Assembly (NCBI GenBank): GCA_035772405.1
Contig: JAYKKM010000220.1
Location: 62,001 to 126,000 of the forward strand
From: Chrysogorgia sp. JL179-B06
Lineage: Eukaryota; Cnidaria; Anthozoa; Scleralcyonacea; Chrysogorgiidae
Direction: 5' to 3'
Length of the DNA: 64,000 nt
Positions 1-7,692 of this stretch are shown here, in pieces. The notes beneath the pieces are model-generated. The model made no database searches. It was not told the DNA's origin and saw only the letters and a list, made by a program, of their open reading frames with translations. A program made the translations under genes and the position numbers. Position 1 is the first letter of the stretch. Every line of letters starts with the position of its first letter.

Positions 1-413
1 TAGCCAACAAACACAATTCAAAGTGCGCGATAAGAACTGACCAACAATTGGAGCTGTTTAAATTTGGAGAACTCTTAGGGTTCGATGGTAACACAACGAT
101 AAGTAGTAGTGGTTTGGTCAGCCCTAACGTTGTGGATGTTAACAAAGGGTTGAAGTACGTACAAGTGGGTTGTAGCATTGTGAACAGACCTGAGAATATT
201 GTTAATGGCAGCAAAAGCGAGGTTATCGTTGAGCTACCATTGACCACCACCCAACCACTGAAGAGCTCTGTTCAACAATTCTTCAACATTGAGTCGAAGG
301 TGTCGATAAACAAAGGCGCTTTTACACAGCTGGTGTTTAACGTGACTGACCAAGATGGTAGTGGTGTCAACGTTGGTGACATATTGTTGGATTTGTACGC
401 AACGCTTGAGTAG
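1..413 (+). CDS. Candidate minor capsid/structural protein, paralogue A (5' end cut by window)
   Basis: The reading frame is open from base 3 with no stop, so the gene starts left of the window. The only in-frame start-like codon here is a TTG at 48, which is unlikely to be the true start. The visible ~137 residues contain 'LLGFDG', then 'NKGLKYVQVGC' and a beta-rich tail ending 'LLDLYATLE'. This aligns along its length with the C-terminal half of the next gene, which has 'LLLGFAKDAG', 'NRGLKYVEVSC' and 'LLELYIV'. The two are therefore tandem paralogues 19 bp apart. Proteins with an LGF motif followed by a G-x-K-Y/LYV-x-C segment recur, as I remember them, in invertebrate Polintons as uncharacterised or penton-like proteins. 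Calling it a minor capsid protein is inference from context, as no catalytic motif is visible. Confidence 0.75.
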   Translation, partial: ANKHNSKCAIRTDQQLELFKFGELLGFDGNTTISSSGLVSPNVVDVNKGLKYVQVGCSIVNRPENIVNGSKSEVIVELPLTTTQPLKSSVQQFFNIESKVSINKGAFTQLVFNVTDQDGSGVNVGDILLDLYATLE

Positions 414-417
414 CTAG

Positions 418-432
418 ACGTGCGCTAATGTA
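418..432 (+). promoter_or_regulatory. Start-site motif GTGxGCTAATGTAA (copy 1)
   Basis: The bases directly before the ATG at 433 read GACGTGCGCTAATGTA. Closely related strings precede the ATGs at 2343 (AGGTTAGTGTAAC) and 3410 (GTGAGCTAATGTAAT), and a shorter form (GTGAGTTA) precedes 6118. Recurrence at start sites of the structural block suggests a shared expression signal such as a late-gene initiator. The copies at 2343 and 3410 are related by duplication and so are not independent. Confidence 0.4.
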
Positions 433-1224
433 ATGAGTCTAAACTACGGGTATGACTCTGGTGGTTACACTGAAAAGCGACGTGTAGACGACAGTCCTCA
501 AAAGTTGACGGTGCTCGTTGAAGGTGTGGAGAAAGTTGTAACTTTTGACTACAGTGTAGTGGCCACACACGATAACCCACACATCGTAGTCAAGACAGCC
601 ACTGTGTTTTGGAGCTACAATAACGTGGCGAGTGATGTCGATATTCAATTCGTACTCGCTGCCACAGGAGGACCATCGTCGATAGCCGGGCCAACTCGAG
701 TGGGTAAGGGCTACTACGACTTCGACGCGTTGGTTAGAGCTCTACGACACGCGCTCAGGGTGGTTTATGTAGACTTCGTGGTGGAGAAACTGATAGCCAC
801 AGGTAAAAGTAGGGTCAAAGTTCTGCCTTTGAGGTTTGGTGCCACCACTGTATACAAACTTAGGTTAGGTGACATTGGGCTTTTGCTTGGTTTCGCGAAG
901 GACGCAGGGATTTCACCAGATGCTAAGTGGCATGACAGTCCAAACAAGATTGACATGAACAGAGGTCTAAAGTATGTAGAAGTCTCGTGCGACGCTGTCA
1001 AGACGGAGAGCAACGTGGGCACTGATGGGAAGCGTAGTAATGTGATCACAACATTGCCAATACCCACCGAGCAGTCTCTTGATGGAGGGATACAACGTTA
1101 CGCATACGTTGACTCCAAGGTGAAAATTAAAAAAGGTGTTTACTCAAGTATGACGTTTCGTGTCAAACCAAACAATGGTGACGCTGACGTTGGTGCGGTG
1201 TTATTGGAACTGTATATTGTGTGA
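433..1224 (+). CDS. Candidate minor capsid (penton-like) protein, paralogue B
   Basis: Full-length 263-residue paralogue of the truncated gene before it. There is no signal peptide or membrane segment, and the predicted composition is beta-rich and alternating. Residues ~1-90 are a hydrophilic start followed by 'KTATVFWSYNN'. Residues ~95-110 carry 'GYYDFDALVRALRHAL', a pattern common in Polinton proteins of this type. 'GDIGLLLGF' lies near residue 150, 'NRGLKYVEVSC' near 180, and a jelly-roll-like tail ends 'LLELYIV'. The start ATG at 433 follows the GCTAATGTA motif. Its stop (1222-1224) lies 5 bp before the first ATG of the integrase gene. A single-jelly-roll vertex or minor capsid role is the best guess from position in the morphogenesis block. 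A fibre or other virion protein is equally possible. Confidence 0.7.
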   Translation: MSLNYGYDSGGYTEKRRVDDSPQKLTVLVEGVEKVVTFDYSVVATHDNPHIVVKTATVFWSYNNVASDVDIQFVLAATGGPSSIAGPTRVGKGYYDFDALVRALRHALRVVYVDFVVEKLIATGKSRVKVLPLRFGATTVYKLRLGDIGLLLGFAKDAGISPDAKWHDSPNKIDMNRGLKYVEVSCDAVKTESNVGTDGKRSNVITTLPIPTEQSLDGGIQRYAYVDSKVKIKKGVYSSMTFRVKPNNGDADVGAVLLELYIV

Positions 1225-1229
1225 ATTAT

Positions 1230-2336
1230 ATGGAGCTCGGTGTGGAGACAGAGCAAGGGTTGAGAGACATTTATTATGATCCTAAGACGGGGTTCAGTGG
1301 TGTAGAGAAATTGTATCAAAGTGCATTGGGAGACGGATTGAAAGTAACTAGAAAAACAGTGAGAGAATGGTTGACAGCGCAGGATACCTACACTAGGTAC
1401 AAACCTATTGTGAGAAGACATAGATTCCGCGCTACCTTTGTTGGATTTCTTGGTGAAGAGCTCCAAATGGACTTAGTGGACATGAGCAAGTACTCAAAAC
1501 AGAATGGGGGGTATTATTGGATATTGACAGGTATTGAAATATTGAGTAGATACGCTTTTGGTATTGCGGTTTACAGAAAAGACACTAAGAACATGACTAA
1601 GGCTGTTGGAAAATTGTTGAATGATTTTAAAGATCGGTTTGGGGTCACACCTAAGTTAGCGCAATTTGACGATGGGCTCGAGTTCTACAACGTTGGTGTG
1701 AAAAGTTTGCTGAAAGAACATGGTGTTGAGTATTTCAGCACTAAGAGCGACAAAAAGGCTGCTGTTGTCGAACGTTTTAATAGAAGTCTGAAGAGTATTA
1801 TGTGGAAGTACTTTTACGCACGTGGGACGTACAAGTGGATTGGGGTTCTAGATCAGTTTGTGAGCAATTACAATAGCAGTGTGAATCGCAGCATTATGAT
1901 GAAGCCAAAGGATGTCGATAAGTCAAACGAAAGCGAGGTGTGGACCACTTTGTTTGGTCACCAATTTGCAGACAACCCATTGCCAAAGTTTAAGATTGGC
2001 CAATCGGTGAGAATTAGTAAATACAAGAGTGTGTTCACAAAGGGCTATGAAGCCAACTTCACTGAGGAGCTGTTTAAAGTGGTAAAGGTTATTCGTGGTG
2101 ATCCAAATGTGTACGAAATTGAGGACGTGAGCGGTGAACAGATTATTGGTAAATTTTATGAGCAGGAATTATCGCTAGTCAATAGGAAACGTGGTGGCGA
2201 CGATGTGTACAGAGTTGAAAAGGTGTTGAAAAGAAAGAAAGTCAGAGGGAAGAAGATGGCGCTGGTCAAATGGTTGGGTTATGAGAGCAAACATAACTCA
2301 TGGATACCAGAAAGTGATATTCAAAATGTAGGTTAG
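1230..2336 (+). CDS. Polinton integrase (RVE/DDE type) with C-terminal chromodomain
   Basis: Retroviral-type integrase of 368 residues from the ATG at 1230; an in-frame GTG at 1221 overlaps the previous stop and is less likely. It inserts element DNA into the host genome. The RVE core runs from about residue 60 to 220. The presumed catalytic acidic residues are D81 in 'LQMDLVDM', D147 or D148 in 'AQFDDGLEF', and E181 in 'VVERFNRSL', which is the D,D(~33)E layout. An SH3-like segment follows at about 250-318 ('FKIGQSVRIS' to 'YEQELSLV'). A chromodomain occupies about 326-366, with 'YRVEKVLKRKK', 'ALVKWLGYESKHNSWIPESDI'-type spacing and its aromatic residues. No clear N-terminal HHCC zinc finger is visible. 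Chromodomains in related integrases bind modified histones and bias insertion to heterochromatin. The frame is intact, so this copy could be functional. Confidence 0.95.
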   Translation: MELGVETEQGLRDIYYDPKTGFSGVEKLYQSALGDGLKVTRKTVREWLTAQDTYTRYKPIVRRHRFRATFVGFLGEELQMDLVDMSKYSKQNGGYYWILTGIEILSRYAFGIAVYRKDTKNMTKAVGKLLNDFKDRFGVTPKLAQFDDGLEFYNVGVKSLLKEHGVEYFSTKSDKKAAVVERFNRSLKSIMWKYFYARGTYKWIGVLDQFVSNYNSSVNRSIMMKPKDVDKSNESEVWTTLFGHQFADNPLPKFKIGQSVRISKYKSVFTKGYEANFTEELFKVVKVIRGDPNVYEIEDVSGEQIIGKFYEQELSLVNRKRGGDDVYRVEKVLKRKKVRGKKMALVKWLGYESKHNSWIPESDIQNVG

Positions 2337-2342
2337 TGTAAC

Positions 2343-3350
2343 ATGGCTAAGAGTGGCTTCGACGACCTCGAGACGGAGGGCTTTGATGAATACAAAGATA
2401 TGAGTAATGATGAACTAGATCGCAGTCTCGAAAGAGCCACTCAAGATCTTGAGCTAGCTCGGGGCGATCTAGGCGTCACAGCTGATGAGGAAACTAGACT
2501 AACTAGAGTGGAGAGTGGACTGAAGCGAGAACATGACATAAGACTTCGCCAACACATGGGGGAGACTACTAGCGATCTCGTAACGCGGAGTGGTGGAGGA
2601 GTGTATCAACATGTGGAGAGGGTTTTTAGTGATCTCGCAACGCAGACTATTGACAACGTGAGAGATCGTGAAGACGTCGTGAGGAGTGTGCCATTGTTAG
2701 ACACCACACACGCAGAGTACGTCAACATACCTGGACTAACACCAGTCGAGAACCGTGAGTTGAGCGCGCTACTCAATCCAAGCGAGAACGTGTCGCGTGA
2801 GTCTAGAATAGGCGACACTGGCGCATTGCAAATACGGGCGGACCGTTATCAAAACTTGATAAATGAAGTGAGCAAAAGAATAGCAGAGCTCGCAGAAAAA
2901 GACCTCACGGCTGCAGAGAACGAAGAGTTCGTCGATCTAGCTGAAAGAGTGATTGGACTTACACAAGCTAAAGACATGCTTATCGAACAGCGGGAAATAG
3001 AAGAGGTTAGAGAGCGACAAGAGATCGACATTGACAGGTTTCAGAAGTTCAAGAAATGGGCTAGAGAAAATATGGTTGGGATGAGTGCTTTAGCGATTTC
3101 AGTGGCAGCAATTGTGACGACTGTTATTATCGCTGGGAGGACTAACGTTATGAAAGGCGCTATGGTCACGAGGTCGTTTGCACAGGCTGTTAAGAACGCG
3201 ATAACGAAGATGGGTCCATGGGCTGTTGGATTGGCTAACTTAGTTTACGACGCGCTGGTGACAGGTGCAAAGGGTCTCGCTTGGTTAGCTCAAAATCTGT
3301 GGGTGTTTGCGGTGACATTCGCGTGGCTTGCGTACAATTATCTAAACTAG
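2343..3350 (+). CDS. Coiled-coil protein with C-terminal membrane segments, paralogue 1
   Basis: 335 residues, uncharacterised. The N-terminal half is charged and predicted helical (residues 15-75), and a long heptad-rich helix spans ~150-243. 'FQKFKKWARENMVGMSALAISVAAIVTTVII' marks the switch to a hydrophobic region. Candidate membrane or amphipathic helices lie at ~244-265, ~290-308 and ~312-333. 'GAKGLAWLAQNLWV' near the end is a phrase I associate with uncharacterised proteins of invertebrate Polintons. The ATG at 2343 lies 6 bp after the integrase stop, behind the shared start motif. The next gene is a longer paralogue, with residues ~123-335 matching the paralogue's ~260-470. A virion-internal or membrane-active role is plausible given its place between integrase and capsid genes, but this is inference. 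Confidence 0.8.
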   Translation: MAKSGFDDLETEGFDEYKDMSNDELDRSLERATQDLELARGDLGVTADEETRLTRVESGLKREHDIRLRQHMGETTSDLVTRSGGGVYQHVERVFSDLATQTIDNVRDREDVVRSVPLLDTTHAEYVNIPGLTPVENRELSALLNPSENVSRESRIGDTGALQIRADRYQNLINEVSKRIAELAEKDLTAAENEEFVDLAERVIGLTQAKDMLIEQREIEEVRERQEIDIDRFQKFKKWARENMVGMSALAISVAAIVTTVIIAGRTNVMKGAMVTRSFAQAVKNAITKMGPWAVGLANLVYDALVTGAKGLAWLAQNLWVFAVTFAWLAYNYLN

Positions 3351-3361
3351 AGAGAAAATGT

Positions 3362-3403
3362 GATTCGTGGGAGTCAGAGAGCGATATTCAAAATGTGAGC
3401 TAA
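3362..3403 (+). pseudogene. Duplicated relic of the integrase 3' end
   Basis: Bases 3362-3409 align without gaps to 2295-2342, with 34 of 48 bases identical by hand alignment. In the integrase frame the copy reads D-S-W-E-S-E-S-D-I-Q-N-V-S-stop, against N-S-W-I-P-E-S-D-I-Q-N-V-G-stop at the true integrase end. The following bases TGTAAT/TGTAAC and the ATG of the next gene also correspond. It is the footprint of a tandem duplication whose left breakpoint lay inside the integrase chromodomain. The duplication produced the paralogous pair 2343-3350 and 3410-4840. Confidence 0.85.
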
Positions 3404-3409
3404 TGTAAT

Positions 3410-4840
3410 ATGGCTGAAGGTGGGGAAGGTTTTGACGAGATTGAGATGGAGGACTTCGATAGACTCGATAGGTACACCGACGATCAAATAAACGACGAAC
3501 TCGAAAAAGTCACTCTTGATTATAATTTAATTAACAACGAGTATGGTGATGACGACGACGACATGCCAGACATCATGCGTGTCAAGTATGGTAAATTGCG
3601 TGAGAGAGTGAATAAATTACAGTACGAATATGATAGAAGGTCTCGAGAAAAAGAGACGTCATTTATCGACACTGACGATGGTAAGACGGTGACAATAAGG
3701 GGGACTAACACAAAAGTCCCAACAGTAGAGTTTGTTGAGCAGGAGTCATATGGTGGCGTCAATGACATAAGTTTTAGTATAGCTTTTGAAGAGGAGGAGG
3801 AAATTAAGAAAAGACTGGGTGAGCTAAAAGCGTCCAACAAAGAGATAACAGAAGACAACGTAAAAAGAATCAAGCTAATAAATAGTAAAATACATAAATT
3901 AAGCAAAAAGGGACTCGGCCACGACGACGCGTCAAGGGAAATAGTCAACAGGTCGCAGGTTGCGGACTCAGGGGCTATTCTTTTCAAACCGATAAACAAA
4001 GATGGTAAATATGGAAGACCCAAACGAATTCTAATACCTGATAAAAAAGGCTTGATCTACAGTAAAGACGCGAGTAGTAAAAACGCGATTGAACAGTTCA
4101 AAAAGTTAGTTAGTCAAATCCCTGAGAGTACAGAGACAACAGTTGCCACAGCAGAAGTGACCCCAGACGACCCCCCAGTAATTGATACAAAAGTGGGTTA
4201 TGTTAACATACGTGGACTATCACAAAACGAAGACCGCGAGCTGAATGGTGTGCTTAATCCAGGTGATGGTGTGTTGCGTGAGTCAAGAATAGGTGACACT
4301 GGTGCGCTGCAAACACAAGCAGACTATCTTCAAAAAGCGATAAATGAGACGGGTAGGAGATTGGAAGAGCTCAACAGAGAAGACCTCACGGCTGCGGAGA
4401 AAAAAGAGCGTATTAGTCTAGTTGAGAGAGCGATTGGACTTAGACAGGCTAGAGACATGGTTATTGAACAGCGGCGAATAGAAGAGGTTAGAGCGCAACA
4501 AGAAGTCGACATTGACAGGTTTCAGAAATTTAAGGAATGGGCTAAAGAAAATATGGTTGGGTTGAGTGCTGTAGCAATTTCAGTGGCTGGAATTATAACA
4601 ACAATTATTATCGCTGGGAGGTCTGCTGTTATGAAAGGCGCTATGGCCACGAGGTCATTCGCGCAGGCTGTTAAGAACGCGATAACGAAGATGGGCCCAT
4701 GGGCTGTTGGATTGGCTAATTTAGTTTACAACGTGTTGACGTTGGGTGCGAAGGGTCTCGCATGGTTGGCTCAGAATCTGTGGGTACTCGCGGTGGTACT
4801 TGCGTGGTTTGCTTATGATTATTACAAGCTAAAACGGTAG
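3410..4840 (+). CDS. Coiled-coil protein with C-terminal membrane segments, paralogue 2
   Basis: 476 residues, a longer tandem paralogue of the preceding gene. The first ~255 residues are largely unlike paralogue 1. They are acidic and then lysine-rich, with 'NEYGDDDDDMPD' near residue 45 and a coiled-coil-like stretch at ~125-165. From 'GYVNIRGLSQNEDRELNGVLNP' onward both proteins align to the end: coiled coil ~290-380, then hydrophobic segments from ~382 ('MVGLSAVAISVAGIITTIII'). Nucleotide similarity is strongest in the 3' third, for example around 4673-4735 versus 3190-3252, which suggests recent duplication or local gene conversion. The upstream 48 bp are a copied integrase tail. No function is known. 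The N-terminal expansion may indicate that the two copies now do different jobs. Confidence 0.8.
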   Translation: MAEGGEGFDEIEMEDFDRLDRYTDDQINDELEKVTLDYNLINNEYGDDDDDMPDIMRVKYGKLRERVNKLQYEYDRRSREKETSFIDTDDGKTVTIRGTNTKVPTVEFVEQESYGGVNDISFSIAFEEEEEIKKRLGELKASNKEITEDNVKRIKLINSKIHKLSKKGLGHDDASREIVNRSQVADSGAILFKPINKDGKYGRPKRILIPDKKGLIYSKDASSKNAIEQFKKLVSQIPESTETTVATAEVTPDDPPVIDTKVGYVNIRGLSQNEDRELNGVLNPGDGVLRESRIGDTGALQTQADYLQKAINETGRRLEELNREDLTAAEKKERISLVERAIGLRQARDMVIEQRRIEEVRAQQEVDIDRFQKFKEWAKENMVGLSAVAISVAGIITTIIIAGRSAVMKGAMATRSFAQAVKNAITKMGPWAVGLANLVYNVLTLGAKGLAWLAQNLWVLAVVLAWFAYDYYKLKR

Positions 4841-4863
4841 CGATAAAACATATGTAAAGGTAT

Positions 4864-6102
4864 ATGAACGTCACGTCAGCAGAGTTGAGTCCTGGTTTTA
4901 GACGAGCGACCATGGGTGGCATAAAAGGGGTGAGAACGCAGCATGTGATCACGTTGAACCCTAATAAAGTCAGTCCTGGTGAGGAACTTTACATTGATAT
5001 ACCAAAGCTTAAGGTTAGTAGCTGTTTGGTGCCTGGGTCGTTGGGTTTAGTGTTTGACTTTAAGAATGCGAACGCCAAAAGCTGGTTCTTGAATAATGTT
5101 AGCAAGTTGTTGGTTGAGAAACTTGTTGTGAGACTAGCTGGGGAAACTGTGTATGACAACAATGGGGAAAATTACACTGGTGTTTATCGCGACCTTTGGG
5201 AAAGTGTCACTGCGCGAGATCAAATGATTGACTATGGTGTTGGTGGTGAGAACTTGAGAAAGCTAGTTTCTAAGGACGACAGTGGTGCGACGAGTGGGAA
5301 CGTCGCTAAAGTTAGTGACGCGTTGATGTTTGGTGTGATTGGAACGAAACAGCGGATTAAGCTCGGCAAGATCATGAACGACCACGGGTTGTACGCTCCT
5401 TTTAGCATGAACAACAACTTGCAGTATGTGATCACACTTCCGAAGGCCACAGACATTATGGTGGCGCAATCCGGTAGCGCTGTGGGTGGATACACTCTGG
5501 AGAACCTCGAGCTTGAGTATGAGACGATTGATAACCAGGAGCTTGCTGATGAGATAGCGTCGGGTTACGCAAGTGGTCGTAGTTTGTCATATGAGCACGT
5601 TACGTTGATGAAAACCACCGAATGGGACAAAGGCACGACCATTGTGAATGAAAACATTAATCTACCAAGAAAAAGCATGAAGGCAATTGTGTTGCTATTC
5701 ACGAATAAGGTGCGAACAGACAGCGAGGAGTTTCTTTACCCAAATATTGAGAATATTAGAGTCACAATTGAAGGTGTGCCAAATAGTGTGTACTCACAGG
5801 GTATTCCAAAGTCGAAGTTCTACGCAGAAGCGAAGCGACTGTTTGGGTTGGGTGAAGAACACGCTCAGTTCATGACCATACAGAAGTTCTATAAAGATGG
5901 CTTTGCGTTAGTCATCGACTTGAGGAGTGTTCAAGATAATTACAACGTCGCCACTGGCAAGAAAATTGTGAACACACAATCTGGCGTGCTTCTTGAGATC
6001 ACTAAAAAAGCGACGACTGCAAATGTCATGTGCAGGGTGTTTGTGATAAGTGATGGGTTGGTCAACTTTATGAACAATGGGTTGCAATCAATCCAGTATT
6101 AA
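4864..6102 (+). CDS. Candidate Polinton major capsid protein
   Basis: 412 residues, soluble and beta-rich with no membrane segment. Phrases such as 'TQHVITLNPNKVSPGEELYIDIPKL' (in part), 'NAKSWFLNNVSKLLVEKLVV', 'LAGETVYDNNGENY', 'VITLPKATDIMVAQSG', 'LELEYETID', 'INLPRKSMKAIVLLF' and the C-terminal 'ISDGLVNFMNNGLQSIQY' match, as I recall, a conserved capsid-like family of invertebrate Polintons. The size, strong conservation of phrases and position directly before the packaging ATPase fit a double-jelly-roll major capsid protein that would form the icosahedral shell. A structure prediction would settle this. The ATG at 4864 is used here. An ATG at 4912 could be an alternative start, giving a 396-residue protein. 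The frame is intact. Confidence 0.78.
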   Translation: MNVTSAELSPGFRRATMGGIKGVRTQHVITLNPNKVSPGEELYIDIPKLKVSSCLVPGSLGLVFDFKNANAKSWFLNNVSKLLVEKLVVRLAGETVYDNNGENYTGVYRDLWESVTARDQMIDYGVGGENLRKLVSKDDSGATSGNVAKVSDALMFGVIGTKQRIKLGKIMNDHGLYAPFSMNNNLQYVITLPKATDIMVAQSGSAVGGYTLENLELEYETIDNQELADEIASGYASGRSLSYEHVTLMKTTEWDKGTTIVNENINLPRKSMKAIVLLFTNKVRTDSEEFLYPNIENIRVTIEGVPNSVYSQGIPKSKFYAEAKRLFGLGEEHAQFMTIQKFYKDGFALVIDLRSVQDNYNVATGKKIVNTQSGVLLEITKKATTANVMCRVFVISDGLVNFMNNGLQSIQY

Positions 6103-6117
6103 ATCAAACGTGAGTTA

Positions 6118-6717
6118 ATGGAGACTCCGTTTAATGCGCTAATTGTTGGGATGACAGCTTGTGGTAAGACGCATTATTTACTCAACACACTGGAATCTGA
6201 GTATCGTGGTAAATTTGACTACATTGTGTTGATTTGTCCTACTTTTGAGTGGAACAAAGCGTATCAAGATTGGAAATATGTGCATGACCCTGACGTGTTA
6301 GCGATAGACTGCACACAGGACAATGTCGACGCTGTTCTCAAGTGTGTAACAAATGTTTTTAAAGGCACTAACACTCTGATTGTGTTGGACGACTGTGCGA
6401 GCTCTCAAGATGTCAAGAATAGGACTAGTCAATTGGTCAACTTAGCTTTTAGTGCGCGACATTTTATGTTGAGCGTTATTGTCATCACACAACAACTGAC
6501 GTCGATCGCAAAACCGTACAGAGAAAATATTAGTAAGCTCGTTTGCTTCTACTGCCCAAGTAGGAGTGATATGAAGGTCGTTATCGATGATTACCTTGGA
6601 AACATTAGCAGAGAAAAATCGTCGGCGATTGTGACCGCATTAAAAAATAATAAGTACGCTAGACTTGAAATCTCACTGCGTTATCCATACAGTCATGAAG
6701 TTGTTATTCCACAATAA
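6118..6717 (+). CDS. A32-like (FtsK/HerA superfamily) genome-packaging ATPase
   Basis: 199 residues. A Walker A P-loop 'GMTACGKT' lies at residues 11-18. Walker B 'TLIVLDD' ends with the acidic pair at 91-92, and a sensor-type 'VIVITQQLTSI' is at ~120-130. This is the short single-domain layout of packaging ATPases of Polintons, virophages and large DNA viruses, which drive genome DNA into preformed capsids using ATP. It follows the candidate capsid gene by 15 bp, behind GTGAGTTA, a shortened form of the start motif seen at other genes of this block. The frame is intact with all nucleotide-binding motifs present. Confidence 0.93.
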   Translation: METPFNALIVGMTACGKTHYLLNTLESEYRGKFDYIVLICPTFEWNKAYQDWKYVHDPDVLAIDCTQDNVDAVLKCVTNVFKGTNTLIVLDDCASSQDVKNRTSQLVNLAFSARHFMLSVIVITQQLTSIAKPYRENISKLVCFYCPSRSDMKVVIDDYLGNISREKSSAIVTALKNNKYARLEISLRYPYSHEVVIPQ

Positions 6718-6720
6718 AAT

Positions 6721-7233
6721 ATGGGTACAAGTAATAGCGCGATGGTAAAACGCAAAAGTGAAGAAAATCCTACGATTGAGAAATTAGTTGAGGAGACTGA
6801 TGACACCTCAACTGTGGAAGACAATATTGACGTTAGGAGATCTGAACTTATTAGACTGTCTGGTGACGGTGTGGTAAGTCAATCTGAAGCGTACATTAAA
6901 AAAGCGTCCGCAAAGGTTATCGACAAGATATGGCGCCAATATGAGTTGAAGAGAATGGAAATCGCAAACGCTTTTCTCACCGACTTGTTAATCAGCAAAT
7001 TCGCTAACTTACTAGATGGGTTGAACGCTATTGAAAATCCTGACGAACTAAACGACGAACTACAAAAAGACCCGTTATTAAAAAAAGACGTTGAGAGCAT
7101 TGTTGCGATTGTGACGCCGTACGTGCCTTTCTTGGGCTTGCTGTCGGGAGGAATCACAACGTCGAAGTATGTGTACGATCACCATTTTAGAAAAGAGGCA
7201 ACAAACACCGAAAATAGTGAGCAAACGGACTAA
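6721..7233 (+). CDS. Uncharacterised Polinton protein with N-myristoylation-like start
   Basis: 170 residues with no assigned function. The N-terminus 'MGTSNSA' fits the N-myristoylation consensus (Gly2, Ser6), which could anchor the protein to membranes. Residues ~10-45 are acidic and probably disordered. A helical core follows, with 'MEIANAFLTDLLISKFANLL' at ~79-98. A hydrophobic segment 'IVAIVTPYVPFLGLLSGGIT' lies at ~127-146. I associate similar 'LTDLLISKF' and 'PFLGLLSGGIT' phrases with unnamed proteins of cnidarian Polintons. It is the last gene of the left element and starts 3 bp after the ATPase stop. Co-transcription with the ATPase is likely, and a role in assembly or at membranes is a guess. 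Confidence 0.75.
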   Translation: MGTSNSAMVKRKSEENPTIEKLVEETDDTSTVEDNIDVRRSELIRLSGDGVVSQSEAYIKKASAKVIDKIWRQYELKRMEIANAFLTDLLISKFANLLDGLNAIENPDELNDELQKDPLLKKDVESIVAIVTPYVPFLGLLSGGITTSKYVYDHHFRKEATNTENSEQTD

Positions 7234-7297
7234 TTCGCGAAACGACTGGCTATTTGTTAGTCAATGTTGTTAGCCAATCAAAAGAGCACCATTTCGC

Positions 7298-7350
7298 TAT
7301 CCATTTGGATAAACATCACCACTAGAACCAAAATCTGGTGGTTTTTTTTT
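7298..7350 (+). terminator. Two hairpins followed by a T-run downstream of the last gene
   Basis: TATCC (7298-7302) pairs with GGATA (7307-7311) across a 4-base loop. ACCACTAGA (7318-7326) pairs with TCTGGTGGT (7334-7342) across a 7-base loop, with one G-T wobble. A run of T (7342-7350) follows directly. It sits 65-115 bp after the last stop codon of an eight-gene block. In bacteria this would be a rho-independent terminator. In a virus-like eukaryotic element a transcription-termination or 3'-end-forming hairpin is the analogous reading, as in some large DNA viruses. Confidence 0.45.
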
Positions 7351-7387
7351 CGCGCGTGAGTTGAGACAGCAGTAGTTTGTTGAAAAA

Positions 7388-7530
7388 AAATGTGAAAACG
7401 TTGAAACGACACTCTCTTTTTTAAATATGCGAAAAATGTGAAACGACACATTCTTTTTTAAATATGTGAAAAATGTGAAACGACACATTCTATTTTTTAA
7501 AAAACATGCAAAAATATTGAAATGTCACAT
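7388..7530. repeat. 37-bp tandem repeat, about 4 copies
   Basis: The phrase GAAACGACAC recurs at 7403, 7440 and 7477, exactly 37 bp apart, with a diverged fourth copy (GAAATGTCAC) at 7519. Each unit contains an A/T-rich part (TTTTTTAAATATG) and, in the central copies, a dyad AATGTG-6 bases-CACATT. It lies in non-coding subterminal DNA about 200-300 bp from the element tip. Iterated dyads there could bind an element protein, but that is inference. Confidence 0.85.
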
Positions 7531-7692
7531 TATTAGCATATAAATCGAGTTTGTGGTCTTATTTGATGTATGTTGTAAATTTAGAATTACCGAAATGACA
7601 TCGAATTTTTGGGGGTTTGGGATTTGGTGAAATTTGGTAATGTTTTGGTGATTATATTCGCGTTCAACATTGAATATATAAAAATTGGGATC
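7531..7692. other. Non-coding A/T-rich subterminal region
   Basis: There is no credible gene. It contains GGGGGTTTGGG around 7609-7621, repeated TTTGGT phrases (7622-7657), and a small dyad TTCAACATTGAA near 7662. It does not resemble the corresponding region inside the right-hand element tip. Confidence 0.5.

Noticed and set aside
1140..1466. 108-codon minus-strand frame across the integrase start
   Set aside because: It overlaps two supported + strand genes and shows no domain.
3520..4023. 167-codon minus-strand frame
   Set aside because: It is a shadow of the coiled-coil gene on the + strand, with Ser/Leu-rich content from the complementary codons and no motif.
7371..7376. AGTAGT near 7371 as an inner arm of a fold-back at the left tip
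   Set aside because: Only short matches (AGTAGT, GTTGAGACA) occur. No extended reverse-complement arm to 7693-7715 could be aligned.
7297..7488. 63-codon minus-strand frame over the 37-bp repeats
   Set aside because: The product simply mirrors the tandem repeat (repeated F-x-x-F-K-K) and it crosses the hairpin region.
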